This document shows positions 9,233 through 19,267 of a stretch of 64,000 nt of DNA, piece by piece; the stretch's first letter is position 1, and each line of letters begins with the position of its first letter. Source of the DNA: Nocardia mexicana NBRC 108244. Its GTDB lineage: Bacteria; Actinomycetota; Actinomycetes; Mycobacteriales; Mycobacteriaceae. The position numbers and the translations under genes were made by a program. The stretch covers positions 1 through 64,000 of the forward strand of contig NZ_BDBV01000029.1 in NCBI RefSeq assembly GCF_001613165.1, read 5' to 3'. The notes under the pieces are model-generated. The model did no database searches and was not told where the DNA came from. It saw only the letters and a program-made list of their open reading frames with translations.

Positions 9233-10572
9233 CCACTTTCGACGGACCGCCGATCGATATCGACACCCGCCCGTCGGTACTCGATCAGTTCACCGTCGAC
9301 GAGACCGGCCGCCTCGGCCGGCGCCCCCGCGGCGTCGCCTACGCGGCCGGTCTCGACGATGTCCTGGCGGTGGTCGGCTGGGCGCGCGACACCCGGACGC
9401 CGCTCATCGCCCGCGGCGCCGGGACCAGCCTGGAGGGGCACCTGCTGGCCCGCGGTGACGAGCTGGTTCTCGATCTCTCCCAGGCGGATTCGATCATCGG
9501 CATCTCCCCCGGCGACTTCACCGCCACCGTGCAGCCGGGCGTCACCCGCACCCGTCTCAACGCGGCCGCGGCCGAGTTCGGGCTGCAGTTCACCGTCGAC
9601 CCCGGCGCCGACGCCTCCCTGGGCGGCATGGCGGCGACCAACGCCAGCGGCACCACCAGCGTGCGCTACGGCGGGATGCGCGCCAATACCCTTGCCCTGC
9701 AGGCGGTCTTCGCCGACGGGACACATGCCCGGCTGGGCCGTGCCGTGCGCAAGTCCTCCAGCGGCTACGCCCTGAAGGACCTGCTGATCGGGTCCGCGGG
9801 CACCCTCGGGATCATCACCGAGCTCACCGTACGGCTGCACCCGATTCCGGAATGGCTACGGTCGCTGCGGGTTTCGTTCCCGACCGTCGATGCCGCGGTC
9901 GCGTCCGCCGTGGAGATGCTGGGGCTGGCGCTGCCGGTGAGCCGCCTGGAACTCGTGGACGCCGGAAGTATGGCCGCCGTCAACGCGTACCGGGGCACCG
10001 CCTATGCCGAGTCGCCCGCGCTGTTCATCGACCTCGAGGCCGCGTCGGCCGCTGCCGCGTCCGCCGACGAGGCCGAGATCCAGCGGATCTGCGGGGCACA
10101 CGGCGCGATGGACGTGGCGTGGGCCCGCACCCACACCGACCGGCACGCGCTGTGGGAGGACCGCCACACGCTGTTCTTCGCGCTCAAGGCGCGCAGCCCG
10201 GGCCACCGCTTCCTGGTGACCGATACCGCCGTGCCGATCTCACGGATCCCCGACGCGGTCGCCGCCGCCACACGGCTCGCCGCCGAATTCGGGCTCGACG
10301 CCAGCGTGGCCGGACATGTCGGCGACGGCAACGTCCATGCGGTCGTCCCCTACACCGACGCGACCTACGAAGCGGCGCAAGACTTCTCCGATCGAGTGGT
10401 GCGGCACGCGCTCGCCGCCGGCGGCACCGCGACCGGCGAGCACGGCATCGGCCTGGCCAAGAAGCGGTATCTGCCGGAGGAGCATGGCGCGGCGGTGGAC
10501 GTGATGGCGGCCGTCAAGCACGCCCTCGATCCACTCGGCCTGCTCAACCCCGGCAAGATTCTCGACGACTGA
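9229..10572 (+). CDS. FAD-binding D-2-hydroxyacid dehydrogenase (GlcD/Dld-like)
   Basis: A 447-residue flavoprotein of the PCMH/vanillyl-alcohol oxidase type. The FAD domain shows IARGAGTSLEGH, DPGADASLGGMAATNASG and GSAGTLGIITELT. The C-terminal cap carries the family motif AGHVGDGNVH and GEHGIGLAKK, which bind metal and substrate in D-lactate dehydrogenases and in the glycolate oxidase GlcD subunit. It should oxidise a D-2-hydroxy acid, passing electrons to a respiratory acceptor. It is the last gene of the five-gene operon and is convergent with the gene at 10585, 12 bases away. Confidence 0.88.
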   Translation: MTTFDGPPIDIDTRPSVLDQFTVDETGRLGRRPRGVAYAAGLDDVLAVVGWARDTRTPLIARGAGTSLEGHLLARGDELVLDLSQADSIIGISPGDFTATVQPGVTRTRLNAAAAEFGLQFTVDPGADASLGGMAATNASGTTSVRYGGMRANTLALQAVFADGTHARLGRAVRKSSSGYALKDLLIGSAGTLGIITELTVRLHPIPEWLRSLRVSFPTVDAAVASAVEMLGLALPVSRLELVDAGSMAAVNAYRGTAYAESPALFIDLEAASAAAASADEAEIQRICGAHGAMDVAWARTHTDRHALWEDRHTLFFALKARSPGHRFLVTDTAVPISRIPDAVAAATRLAAEFGLDASVAGHVGDGNVHAVVPYTDATYEAAQDFSDRVVRHALAAGGTATGEHGIGLAKKRYLPEEHGAAVDVMAAVKHALDPLGLLNPGKILDD

Positions 10573-10584
10573 TACCGGTCGGGG

Positions 10585-11529
10585 TCACATACCGTGCTGC
10601 AGCCGCACCCACCACAGCGGCCGCCAGTTCGGCCACTGTCGCGGGCCCTCGTCCCCGCGCAGGCAGCGCACGCGGTACTCCGCCTGCTCCCGGTAGACCC
10701 CGTCGCGCGCCGCCGCCCGTGCCGCCGCCACCGCCAGATGCAATTCCCGGATATCGCGCAGTAGGTAGAAACCGGCCCACCGCAACACATCTCGCCCGTA
10801 GTCCCGGCAGAATTCCTCGTACTGCTGGGCCGTGATCCACCCGAACGAGGTCAGCTTGATCGCCGTGCACACCGCGTCCCACTCCGGCGGGCCGATCGCC
10901 AGCCGGTCCAGGCTGCGCAGCAGCACGCGGCCGTCGTCGGCGCACACCACGGTCTCCGACCGCGCGTCCCCGTGGACGACACCCCAGGGCAGACCGGCGG
11001 GCAGGGCGGCCCAGCGCCGCCGCAGTCCGGCCGCGTGCTCGGCGAGCCATCGCCGGTCGCCGACCTCGAGCGTCCGGCAGGCCCGAATGTGCTGCTCCAC
11101 CAGGGACAGCGGTTGCATCGGGCCGAGTTCGCCACCGACCGGCGGGGTCATTCGATGCAGCCGCACCAGCGCCCGGGCCACCTCCCCCGGGGTGCCGGAC
11201 CGGTAGGGCGGCAGGGCATGCCAGAACGTCACCGCGTGCCCGCGCACCTCCACCGGTTGCTCGATCGGCGAAACGCACTGCACCGCATCCACATCCGAGG
11301 ATTCCAGCCACCGGGCCACCGCGAGCACCCGCCGCGCCACCGCGGACCGACCGGGAGAATCCACCCGCGCCACGATGTCGCCGGGTAGCCGGACATACGC
11401 CCGGGATCCGGAGCGAACCGGCCGCAGCGACGAGGCGTCGACCCCCGCCTGCGAGCATGCTTGCCGCACCACCGAGATCACCTCGGCACGCTGACCATCC
11501 GCGGTTGTCCGTTCCCACGCCACAGCCAT
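10585..11529 (-). CDS. Aminoglycoside phosphotransferase-fold protein with degenerate active site
   Basis: A 314-residue protein of the APH kinase-like fold: an N-terminal lobe with ARVDSPG, a central lobe with VARALVRLHRM, and the catalytic loop VVHGDARSET at about residues 184-193. In active members the loop is HGDxxxxN followed by a metal-binding Asp in a DFD/DWE motif. Here Thr193 replaces the Asn and Ser206 (LLRSLDRL) replaces the Asp, while the following IGPPEWD is intact. It may be a binding protein or pseudokinase. ATG 11529 is used; an in-frame upstream start at 11604 would add an Arg-rich extension. Confidence 0.7.
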   Translation of the reverse strand: MAVAWERTTADGQRAEVISVVRQACSQAGVDASSLRPVRSGSRAYVRLPGDIVARVDSPGRSAVARRVLAVARWLESSDVDAVQCVSPIEQPVEVRGHAVTFWHALPPYRSGTPGEVARALVRLHRMTPPVGGELGPMQPLSLVEQHIRACRTLEVGDRRWLAEHAAGLRRRWAALPAGLPWGVVHGDARSETVVCADDGRVLLRSLDRLAIGPPEWDAVCTAIKLTSFGWITAQQYEEFCRDYGRDVLRWAGFYLLRDIRELHLAVAAARAAARDGVYREQAEYRVRCLRGDEGPRQWPNWRPLWWVRLQHGM

Positions 11530-11673
11530 GATCTCGCTCGATTTTCCGTCGGATCCGACCCGTGCCCATGGTCGCACACGGAGCCCGATCACGAAGCGAA
11601 GCAACGAAATCCGGCGGCGAGTCGACAGCGCGACACGAACGCTTCTCGCGAGGCCCGCGACACAGACGAGCCG

Positions 11674-12642
11674 TCAGGTCGGGTCCGGCAGGGCACGGGC
11701 GGCGCGATCGCGGAGCGTGCCCACCGCTTCGGCGAGTTCCGGCGATCCGTGCACCTGGAACTCCGCGCCGAGTGAAACCAGCCGGGCGGCGAGCCATTGC
11801 GGATCGTCCTCCCGCTCGGCGGTCATTCGGCAGGACCGCTCGCCCAGTGGCCGGACCGCACCCGGGTCGTCTCCGAGGCGCCCCTCGACGCGGTGTGCAG
11901 GGGCATGGATCGTGACATCCACGCGGTATTTCGTTGTGCCCCAGTCGGTTCGCTGGCCCGCCACATAGGCGGCGGCGTCCGCCGCGGGCAAGGGACGCGG
12001 CGTGAATCGCGCACCCGTCGCCCGGGGCTGCGAGAGCCGGTCCACCCGGAAACTGCGCCAGGCGTCACGGTCGAGGTCGTAGGCCACCATGTACCACCTG
12101 CGGCCCGCCACCGCCAAGCCGGTCGGCTCGGCATGGCGGCGGCTCTCGTTTCCGGCGGCGTCGCGGTAGGTGAACCGCACCCGTTCCCGATTCGTCGCGG
12201 CGGCGGCCAGCGCGCTGAGCGTCTCGGGATCGGCCAGGGGCCCGTCACCGGCCGATGCGGCGGTCGCGGTGCTCACCACGCGGACGCGGCGGCGCAGCCG
12301 CGAGGGCAGCACCTGTTCCAGCTTGGCGAGCGCGCGGACCGACGCCTCCTCGATGCCCGCCACCGCCTGGCCCGCGGCGGCGCGCAGGCCGACGGCGACC
12401 GCCACCGCCTCCTCGTCGTCGAGCAGCAGCGGCGGCATGGCCGCGCCGGCCGCCAGCCGGTACCCGCCCGCCGCCCCCATGGTCGCGTCGATCGGATATC
12501 CCAGCTCGCGCAGCCGATCGATATCGCGGCGCACCGTGCGATCGGTGACGCCGAGCCGCTCGGCCAGTTCGCTCCCGGGCCACTCACGAGGTGTCTGCAA
12601 CAGCGACAGCAGCCGCAGCAGCCGGGCGGGTGTATCGGTCAT
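11674..12642 (-). CDS. HTH-WYL domain transcriptional regulator (YafY/PafBC type)
   Basis: A 322-residue regulator. An N-terminal helix-turn-helix of the HTH_11 type (LAERLGVTDRTVRRDIDRLRELG, residues about 27-49) is followed by a WYL domain; its signature is WYMVAYDLDRDAWRSFRVDRL near residue 190 (Tyr and Met in the WYL positions). A C-terminal WCX-like extension follows. WYL domains sense ligands, sometimes nucleic acid. ATG 12642 is chosen because the helix-turn-helix spacing is then typical. An inverted repeat 21 bases upstream may be its own operator. The target gene is not evident. Confidence 0.88.
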   Translation of the reverse strand: MTDTPARLLRLLSLLQTPREWPGSELAERLGVTDRTVRRDIDRLRELGYPIDATMGAAGGYRLAAGAAMPPLLLDDEEAVAVAVGLRAAAGQAVAGIEEASVRALAKLEQVLPSRLRRRVRVVSTATAASAGDGPLADPETLSALAAAATNRERVRFTYRDAAGNESRRHAEPTGLAVAGRRWYMVAYDLDRDAWRSFRVDRLSQPRATGARFTPRPLPAADAAAYVAGQRTDWGTTKYRVDVTIHAPAHRVEGRLGDDPGAVRPLGERSCRMTAEREDDPQWLAARLVSLGAEFQVHGSPELAEAVGTLRDRAARALPDPT

Positions 12643-12662
12643 ACCCAACCCTGACACACGAG

Positions 12663-12681
12663 TAGGACCACAACCGTCCTA
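12663..12681. promoter_or_regulatory. Inverted repeat TAGGAC-N7-GTCCTA upstream of the WYL regulator
   Basis: A perfect 6-bp inverted repeat with a 7-bp spacer lies just upstream of the WYL gene start on its coding strand. The position and symmetry suggest an autoregulatory operator. No experimental motif is recalled for this regulator. Confidence 0.4.
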
Positions 12682-12726
12682 GATGAATCGGCCTCCGCCG
12701 CCACGGCGTGAGTCGGCCCGCCCGGC

Positions 12727-12990
12727 CTACCGGGGAGGAGCCGGGGCGACGGGATCGGTGGGGACGACCAGGGCGGGCGTGGGCGCGTCCACCTCCGCCG
12801 GGCCCGGCTGCGTGTAGCCCAGCCATCCCGTGCCGACGAAGACCGCCACCAGGACCGCGGTCGGTAGATCCAGCAGTAACCAGGTCGGCGAGAAGTTCAG
12901 GGCCGCTGCGAACTTCGGGCTTCCCGCGGGGCGTACCCCCCGCTCGATCGGAATCGTCCAATAGCCCGCCCCCGAAACCCGCCTGCTCAC
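12727..12990 (-). CDS. Small single-pass membrane protein, unknown function
   Basis: About 87 residues. A short N-terminal region is followed by one hydrophobic stretch (WLLLDLPTAVLVAVFVGTGW) and a Pro-rich tail. GTG 12990 is chosen because GGAGG sits four bases upstream on the minus strand; a longer frame to 13083 has no such site. No family is recognised. It lies between the WYL regulator and the VanY-type peptidase, all on the minus strand. Confidence 0.55.
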   Translation of the reverse strand: MSRRVSGAGYWTIPIERGVRPAGSPKFAAALNFSPTWLLLDLPTAVLVAVFVGTGWLGYTQPGPAEVDAPTPALVVPTDPVAPAPPR

Positions 12991-13177
12991 CGAACCTCCA
13001 TCGCGTCGCACCTCATCTTGGCGCCCGGCCGTTTGCCGGAACGCCGCCAGCTGTCCAGGATGCTCGACACCGCCGATCGCCACGCCGGTAATGCGCAGGA
13101 CAGTCGGCGTGTCAGCCGAAGTTTGCCGACAACCGGTCGTTAGCTACCCACCCGGCCGGCGGTTGCGCCTGCGCGCG

Positions 13178-13663
13178 TCAGCGCACGCTGGCGTCGGCGA
13201 TGCGGGGCGGACACTCACCACCCGGCGCCGTCGCCAGCTCGAAGTGCCAGTACTCGTTGTCGAAGGTCCGGCACAGGCCCCAGCGGCTACCGTTCGCCTC
13301 CAGCCAGCGGGCCCCCTCCTCGGGGCCGACATCCACCGCCTTGCCCTGCACGTGCGTGGACTCCTCGGGCGGCAGCACCCAGCGCCGCGCCGCATCCGGA
13401 CCGCCGTAGGTGACCAGCCCGTCCTCCCACAGTTCCTGCTGCTGCTCGTGGGTGCGGTAGCCCGACGTGACCCACAGCGGCACGCCCTGCTCGTGCGCCT
13501 CCCGCTCGGCCAGCGTGTAGGCGGTGGCCAGCATCGGATCGAGTCCCCCTGTGCCGGTAGCGGATTCGGACGCGGCGGGTGCCGCGTACGCACCCGGCAG
13601 CACACCCCAACCACCGACCCCGATCCCGACAACCAGCACAGACCCCGCAACTCCTCGCAACAT
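13178..13663 (-). CDS. Secreted D-alanyl-D-alanine carboxypeptidase, VanY/M15B family
   Basis: A 161-residue protein that starts with a signal-peptide-like hydrophobic segment ending in AYA-AP. The mature part carries the zinc peptidase signature of the M15B family: SGYRTHEQQQELW, the metal-binding STHVQGKAVDVGP (His and Asp), and NEYWHFE (catalytic Glu-like and His positions). It should trim D-Ala from peptidoglycan stem peptides outside the membrane. ATG 13663 is selected because it places the signal peptide at the N-terminus. Confidence 0.85.
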   Translation of the reverse strand: MLRGVAGSVLVVGIGVGGWGVLPGAYAAPAASESATGTGGLDPMLATAYTLAEREAHEQGVPLWVTSGYRTHEQQQELWEDGLVTYGGPDAARRWVLPPEESTHVQGKAVDVGPEEGARWLEANGSRWGLCRTFDNEYWHFELATAPGGECPPRIADASVR

Positions 13664-13908
13664 GCGGACGATCCTAGCCACGCCCGAGTCACACTCGGTG
13701 GTGCGCAATGCCTGCAACCGATCCACACACTGCGGCACCCTTGCCGCAACTCCGAGCAGCGACCGATCATCTACCCCTCGAACACGTATTTTGCCGCCGT
13801 CACCGGCTCGTTTTCGACAATTCGCGTGTCCGCACCCGGCAATCCGCCACCCACCAGCTACCGTTACGGGCGGTCCGAGGTCTGTGGCCCGACGGCGAGG
13901 AGGGTGTC

Positions 13909-14061
13909 ATGACTTTTTCGATGACGGCGCACGTGCTGGTTCCTCTCGCGGCGGCAGTCGGTGCCACCGCACTGATCGCGCTGACCTCCCACTCCCCGAC
14001 CCGAACCGATTCCGGCGCCCGCGAGCATTTCGCCGCGGCCTTCCGTTCGCGCGGGAGCTGA
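13909..14061 (+). CDS. Small single-pass membrane peptide, 50 residues, unknown function
   Basis: ATG 13909 follows a good ribosome site (GAGGAGG at 13897-13903) by five bases and opens a 50-codon frame with one hydrophobic segment (VLVPLAAAVGATALIALT) and a short charged tail. Nothing links it to a known family. It stands alone in the gap between the divergent VanY-type gene and the oxidase at 14207. The well-placed ribosome site is the main support. Confidence 0.45.
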   Translation: MTFSMTAHVLVPLAAAVGATALIALTSHSPTRTDSGAREHFAAAFRSRGS

Positions 14062-14206
14062 GCCGACTGGACCCGGCGACAACGGGTTCCCTCCCGCGAG
14101 ACCCGATCCGCCTCTCCGGCTACGGCCTGACACCGCGCGAGTGGCGGACGACGCCTTTCGTCCTGCATACCTGGGCACATGACGCGGCGGCCGTCGACCC
14201 GGCATC

Positions 14207-15667
14207 ATGAATTCGATGGCGAAGCAGGCGAATCCGGCGGCCGCGGTCCTTCCGCGGCGTGCGCTGCTGCTGGGCGCGAGTGCGATCACGACCGCCGGTC
14301 TCGCCGGGTGGCGGCCCACCGGCACCGCCACCGCGCAACCCGTGGACGACAGCGCCTGGGACGGTTTGCGGCAGCAGTTGCGCGGGACGCTGACCCTGCC
14401 GGAGGACGGCGAATTCGGTTCCGCGACGGCGTTGTTCGATCCGCGGTTCGATACGGAGACCCCGGCGGCCGTGGTCGCGGCGGCCACCTCCGACGATGTG
14501 CGCGCCGCCGCGGTTTTCGCGCGGGCACACGGGCTTCCGATCGCCGCGCGAGCGGGCGGCCACTCGTACGCGGGCGCCTCCGCCACCACCGGCTCGCTGA
14601 TCATCGATGTACGCGGACTGCACGAGATCGGCCTCGACGGCGACCTGGTGACGGTCGGCGCGGGCGCCACGGTCTTCCCCGTCCAGTCGGAACTCGCGCG
14701 AACTGGCCGGGCCCTGCCGGTCGGCACCTGCCCCACGGTCGGGCTCGCGGGCCTGACGCTGGGCGGCGGGCTCGGCGTCGACTCCCGCCGCTACGGCCTG
14801 ACCTGCGACCGCCTCACCGCCGCCGAACTGGTCCTGCCCACCGGCGCCACGGCCCGCACGTCGGCCGACGCACTGCCCGGATTGTTCTGGGCGCTGCGCG
14901 GCGCGGGCGGCGCCGCCGGGATCGTCACGTCGCTGACCTACCGCACCTGTCCCGCGGTAGCGAAAGATATTGTGCGACTGTCATTTCCGGGAGATTCCGC
15001 CGCCCGAGCCCTCAGCGGCTGGGCCCGGTGGCTGGCCACGGCACCGCGATCGGTGTGGGCGAATGTCGAGATATCGGCGGCGGACGGAAGCCTCGGGTGT
15101 GCGATGCAGATCGTGTCCGCGGCGGGCGAGGGCGCCGGGGCCGCAACCGAATTGACCACCGCCGCCGCAGTGGTTCCGACATCGGTGGACCACCGGACGC
15201 TCGAACCCCTGGACGCGGTGCTGCGGCTCGGGGGCGGCGCGACGGCCTCCCGCGCCACGAAGGTCGCCGGTTCGGATGTCGTCGCGGACCTCTCGCCCGC
15301 GGTCGCCGAGACGATCGTCGCCATCGTCAGCACCCGGTTACGCAGCGGCGCACCGGGTTACGTCCTGGTCGACCCCTTGGACGGCGCGGTCCGCGACGTC
15401 CCGGCCGACGCCTCCGCGTTCCCCTGGCGCAATCACACCGCCTCGCTGCAATGGGTCGTCGAGGCGCCGGACGACCCCGAGGCGGACCGTCGGTGGATCC
15501 GCGACGCGCACCGAACGCTCGGCGCGGCGTCGTCCGGCGCCTACGTCAACTACCTCGAGCCGGACGAGACGCCCGAGCGGTACTACGGGACCAACTTCTC
15601 CCGCCTGCGAGAGTTGCACCGCGCGGCCGATCCGGACGGCCGACTGCGCCTCGGCCTCACGCTCTGA
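14207..15667 (+). CDS. Tat-exported berberine-bridge-type FAD oxidase
   Basis: A 486-residue secreted flavoprotein. The leader LPRRALLLGASAITTAGL has the twin-arginine and hydrophobic pattern of a Tat signal. The FAD-binding domain shows RAGGHSYAG, whose His is the usual 8-alpha attachment point, and GTCPTVGLAGL, whose Cys is the 6-S attachment point, so bicovalent FAD is predicted. The C-terminal berberine-bridge motif YVNYLEPD..RYYGTNFSRL is intact. Such enzymes oxidise sugars, alkaloids or polyketide alcohols with oxygen. The substrate is unknown. It is convergent with the fumarase gene, four bases away. Confidence 0.88.
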   Translation: MNSMAKQANPAAAVLPRRALLLGASAITTAGLAGWRPTGTATAQPVDDSAWDGLRQQLRGTLTLPEDGEFGSATALFDPRFDTETPAAVVAAATSDDVRAAAVFARAHGLPIAARAGGHSYAGASATTGSLIIDVRGLHEIGLDGDLVTVGAGATVFPVQSELARTGRALPVGTCPTVGLAGLTLGGGLGVDSRRYGLTCDRLTAAELVLPTGATARTSADALPGLFWALRGAGGAAGIVTSLTYRTCPAVAKDIVRLSFPGDSAARALSGWARWLATAPRSVWANVEISAADGSLGCAMQIVSAAGEGAGAATELTTAAAVVPTSVDHRTLEPLDAVLRLGGGATASRATKVAGSDVVADLSPAVAETIVAIVSTRLRSGAPGYVLVDPLDGAVRDVPADASAFPWRNHTASLQWVVEAPDDPEADRRWIRDAHRTLGAASSGAYVNYLEPDETPERYYGTNFSRLRELHRAADPDGRLRLGLTL

Positions 15668-15671
15668 GTCG

Positions 15672-17348
<1,677 letters not shown>

Positions 17349-17484
17349 GTTTTCGCACACTCCTCGACGAGGGCCGGGGCGCGCACGCCCACGCAGCCGG
17401 GTGAATCCAAGCGAACCGACTCTAGCCAGGACCCGATGCCGCGCCGATCTCAGGCAAGCCTAATCTTCATCACCAGTCACATAG

Positions 17485-17498
17485 GTTGCACCTTCAAC
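17485..17498. promoter_or_regulatory. Candidate MarR-type operator GTTG-N6-CAAC
   Basis: A short inverted repeat (GTTGCACCTTCAAC) sits in the divergent gap upstream of the leader peptide and the MarR gene. MarR dimers often bind such TTG/CAA dyads. Assignment is from position only. Confidence 0.35.
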
Positions 17499-17581
17499 AT
17501 TGTCGGTGTACCTGTCGTTTGGAGTGGTGGCCGAGGACGGGGAGGCAATAGCATGACGTATCAGGGACCTGGAGAGGAATC

Positions 17582-17662
17582 GTGACGGAGCGCAGCGAGG
17601 GCACCATCAGCGCAGCACCGTCCGGCACGGCGGCGCCGAGCGCCAGCGAGGCGGGGCTGTGA
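17582..17662 (+). CDS. 26-residue leader peptide overlapping the MarR gene
   Basis: GTG 17582 follows GAGAGGAAT closely and opens a 26-codon frame that ends in TGA at 17660-17662. This stop overlaps the MarR start by four bases (GTGA). The MarR gene has no ribosome site of its own, so the leader probably delivers ribosomes by coupling. The peptide is Ser/Ala/Glu-rich and unlike known families. It may be a coupling device rather than a functional peptide. Confidence 0.45.
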   Translation: MTERSEGTISAAPSGTAAPSASEAGL

Positions 17663-18168
17663 CGGAACCCCGGTGGCTCGACGATGTCGAGATGCGCGCC
17701 TGGCTCGGCTTCGTCTTCACGCGCGATCTCATCGCCGCGGCGGTCGGCCGGGATTCGCTGCGCGCCTCGAATCTGACCTACGTCGAGTACACGGTGCTGT
17801 CCCGCCTCGCCGACTCCGAAGACCACCGGCGCAGCTTCGCCGAACTGGCGGGCGTGCTGGAGTGGTCGCAGAGCAGGCTCTCGCACCAGATCACCCGAAT
17901 GGAGAAGCGCGGCCTGGTCGCGCGCGAGGCGATCCCCGACGATGCCCGGCGCACCGCCGCCGTGCTCACCGCCAAGGGGGCCGAGGTCCTCGACACCGCC
18001 GCGCCCGCACACGTCGAGAGCGTGCGCCGCAACATGATCGACGTACTGGACCGCGATCAGCTCGCGGCCCTGGCCGACATCTACGACACGCTGCTCGCCC
18101 ATCATCGAAGACCGGGTGATCAACACCACGCCGCCGCCCCGGCCCCGTCGGACGGCGCAAACCCGTGA
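17659..18168 (+). CDS. MarR family transcriptional regulator
   Basis: A 169-residue winged-helix regulator. FAELAGVLEWSQSRLSHQITRMEKRGLV holds the recognition helix and is followed by the wing (REAIPDDARRTAAVLTAKG), the standard MarR pattern; a His/Pro-rich tail follows. GTG 17659 overlaps the stop of the small upstream leader. It lies between the divergent fumarase and the stressosome operon, about 190 bases upstream of rsbR. Ligand and targets are unknown. Confidence 0.88.
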   Translation: MTEPRWLDDVEMRAWLGFVFTRDLIAAAVGRDSLRASNLTYVEYTVLSRLADSEDHRRSFAELAGVLEWSQSRLSHQITRMEKRGLVAREAIPDDARRTAAVLTAKGAEVLDTAAPAHVESVRRNMIDVLDRDQLAALADIYDTLLAHHRRPGDQHHAAAPAPSDGANP

Positions 18169-18235
18169 CCTTCGGTGTTCCGGCCCGGACGACTCCCCCT
18201 CCGGGCCGCGAGCAAGCCGGGATGACGGGAGGTCA

Positions 18236-18261
18236 GGTTTGGTTTGCGCCCCATCGGGTAT
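18236..18261 (+). promoter_or_regulatory. SigF/SigB-type promoter GGTTT-N15-GGGTAT before rsbR
   Basis: GGTTT at 18236-18240 and GGGTAT at 18256-18261 are separated by 15 bases, matching the GGTTT-N15-17-GGGTA consensus of mycobacterial SigF and the GTTT..GGGTAT of Bacillus SigB. It lies about 100 bases upstream of rsbR. It suggests that the stressosome operon is switched on by the sigma factor it controls. Confidence 0.6.
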
Positions 18262-18359
18262 CGGGAAAGACTAGGCTCGTAATGGCAAGCGAGGAGCAGC
18301 CGTGCGCGAGCCCACCTGACGAGCAACCGACCTACCCTTCGAAAGGGGCAGGAGTTTCC

Positions 18360-19253
18360 ATGTCCGACGTGTCCATCGGCCTTTCGCCGGATTCGCTGCC
18401 GTCCGGCCCGGTCGACACCCTGCTCCCGCAGTTGGTCGAGCACCTGCGGCAGAATCGCACCGAGTTGCGTGAGGAATGGGCTCGTCGCATCGGCGATGCC
18501 GCACTACTCACGGCCATGACCCCGGAGGAGATCTTCTCCGAGGCCACCTCGATCTACGACAACTACGTCGAGGCACTGCAGACCGGTAGCGTCGAGGCCC
18601 TGCAGGCATACGCCCGCGATCTGTCCGAGCGCATCATTCCCCGTGGCGTCGAGACCGACGAGGTCATCGGTATCGTGCTGCTGCTGCGAGATGTGCTGGC
18701 ACGCAGCCTCTTCGAGAAGTACCAGACCAATTTCGACCTGCTCAAACGGGTGCTCGACGCGTACGAGCCGGCCGCCAACCGCATCGCCAACACCGTGGCC
18801 ATCTCCTTCGTGCAGGAGCGCGAGCGCGTCATCCGGCAGCAGCAGGAGGCCATCCGCGAGCTGTCCACCCCGGTCCTGCAGGTGCGCGAACAACTGCTCA
18901 TCCTGCCCATCATCGGCATGCTGGACAGCCAGCGCGCCCGGCAGCTCACCGAGCAGCTGCTGCGGGCGATCCGGGCCAACCGCGCGAAGGTCGTCGTCAT
19001 CGACATCACCGGTGTGCCCTCGATAGACTCCACGGTCGCCAACCACCTGGTGCAGACCGTCGACGCCTCGGGCCTGATGGGCGCCAGCGTCATCATCACC
19101 GGCTTGTCCTCGGAGATCGCGCTGATCCTGGTGACCATAGGCCTGGACCTGTCGAAGATAACTGCGGTCGGTGACCTGCAGGGCGGCATCGAGGAGGCGG
19201 AGCGGTTGCTCGGCTACGAAGTCTCCCGCGTGACCGATCGCGACGGACGCTGA
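18360..19253 (+). CDS. rsbR: RsbR-type stressosome sensor, RsbRD-N plus STAS domain
   Basis: A 297-residue co-antagonist. Residues about 15-155 form an all-helical RsbRD-type N-terminal domain, then a linker helix leads into a C-terminal STAS domain (about 170-285). The STAS phospho-acceptor loop is present as VPSIDSTVANHLV. RsbR and RsbS build the stressosome shell that holds the kinase RsbT. ATG 18360 follows an AGGAG site by six bases. It opens the operon rsbR-rsbS-rsbT-rsbX-rsbU, behind a SigF/SigB-like promoter. The input signal is unknown. Confidence 0.92.
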   Translation: MSDVSIGLSPDSLPSGPVDTLLPQLVEHLRQNRTELREEWARRIGDAALLTAMTPEEIFSEATSIYDNYVEALQTGSVEALQAYARDLSERIIPRGVETDEVIGIVLLLRDVLARSLFEKYQTNFDLLKRVLDAYEPAANRIANTVAISFVQERERVIRQQQEAIRELSTPVLQVREQLLILPIIGMLDSQRARQLTEQLLRAIRANRAKVVVIDITGVPSIDSTVANHLVQTVDASGLMGASVIITGLSSEIALILVTIGLDLSKITAVGDLQGGIEEAERLLGYEVSRVTDRDGR

Positions 19254-19267
19254 ACCGGGGCGCCCCC

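Noticed and set aside
17450-17468. IdeR/DtxR iron box upstream of the class I fumarase
   Set aside because: By eye only about 12 of 19 positions match the consensus, too few to call in a GC-rich gap.
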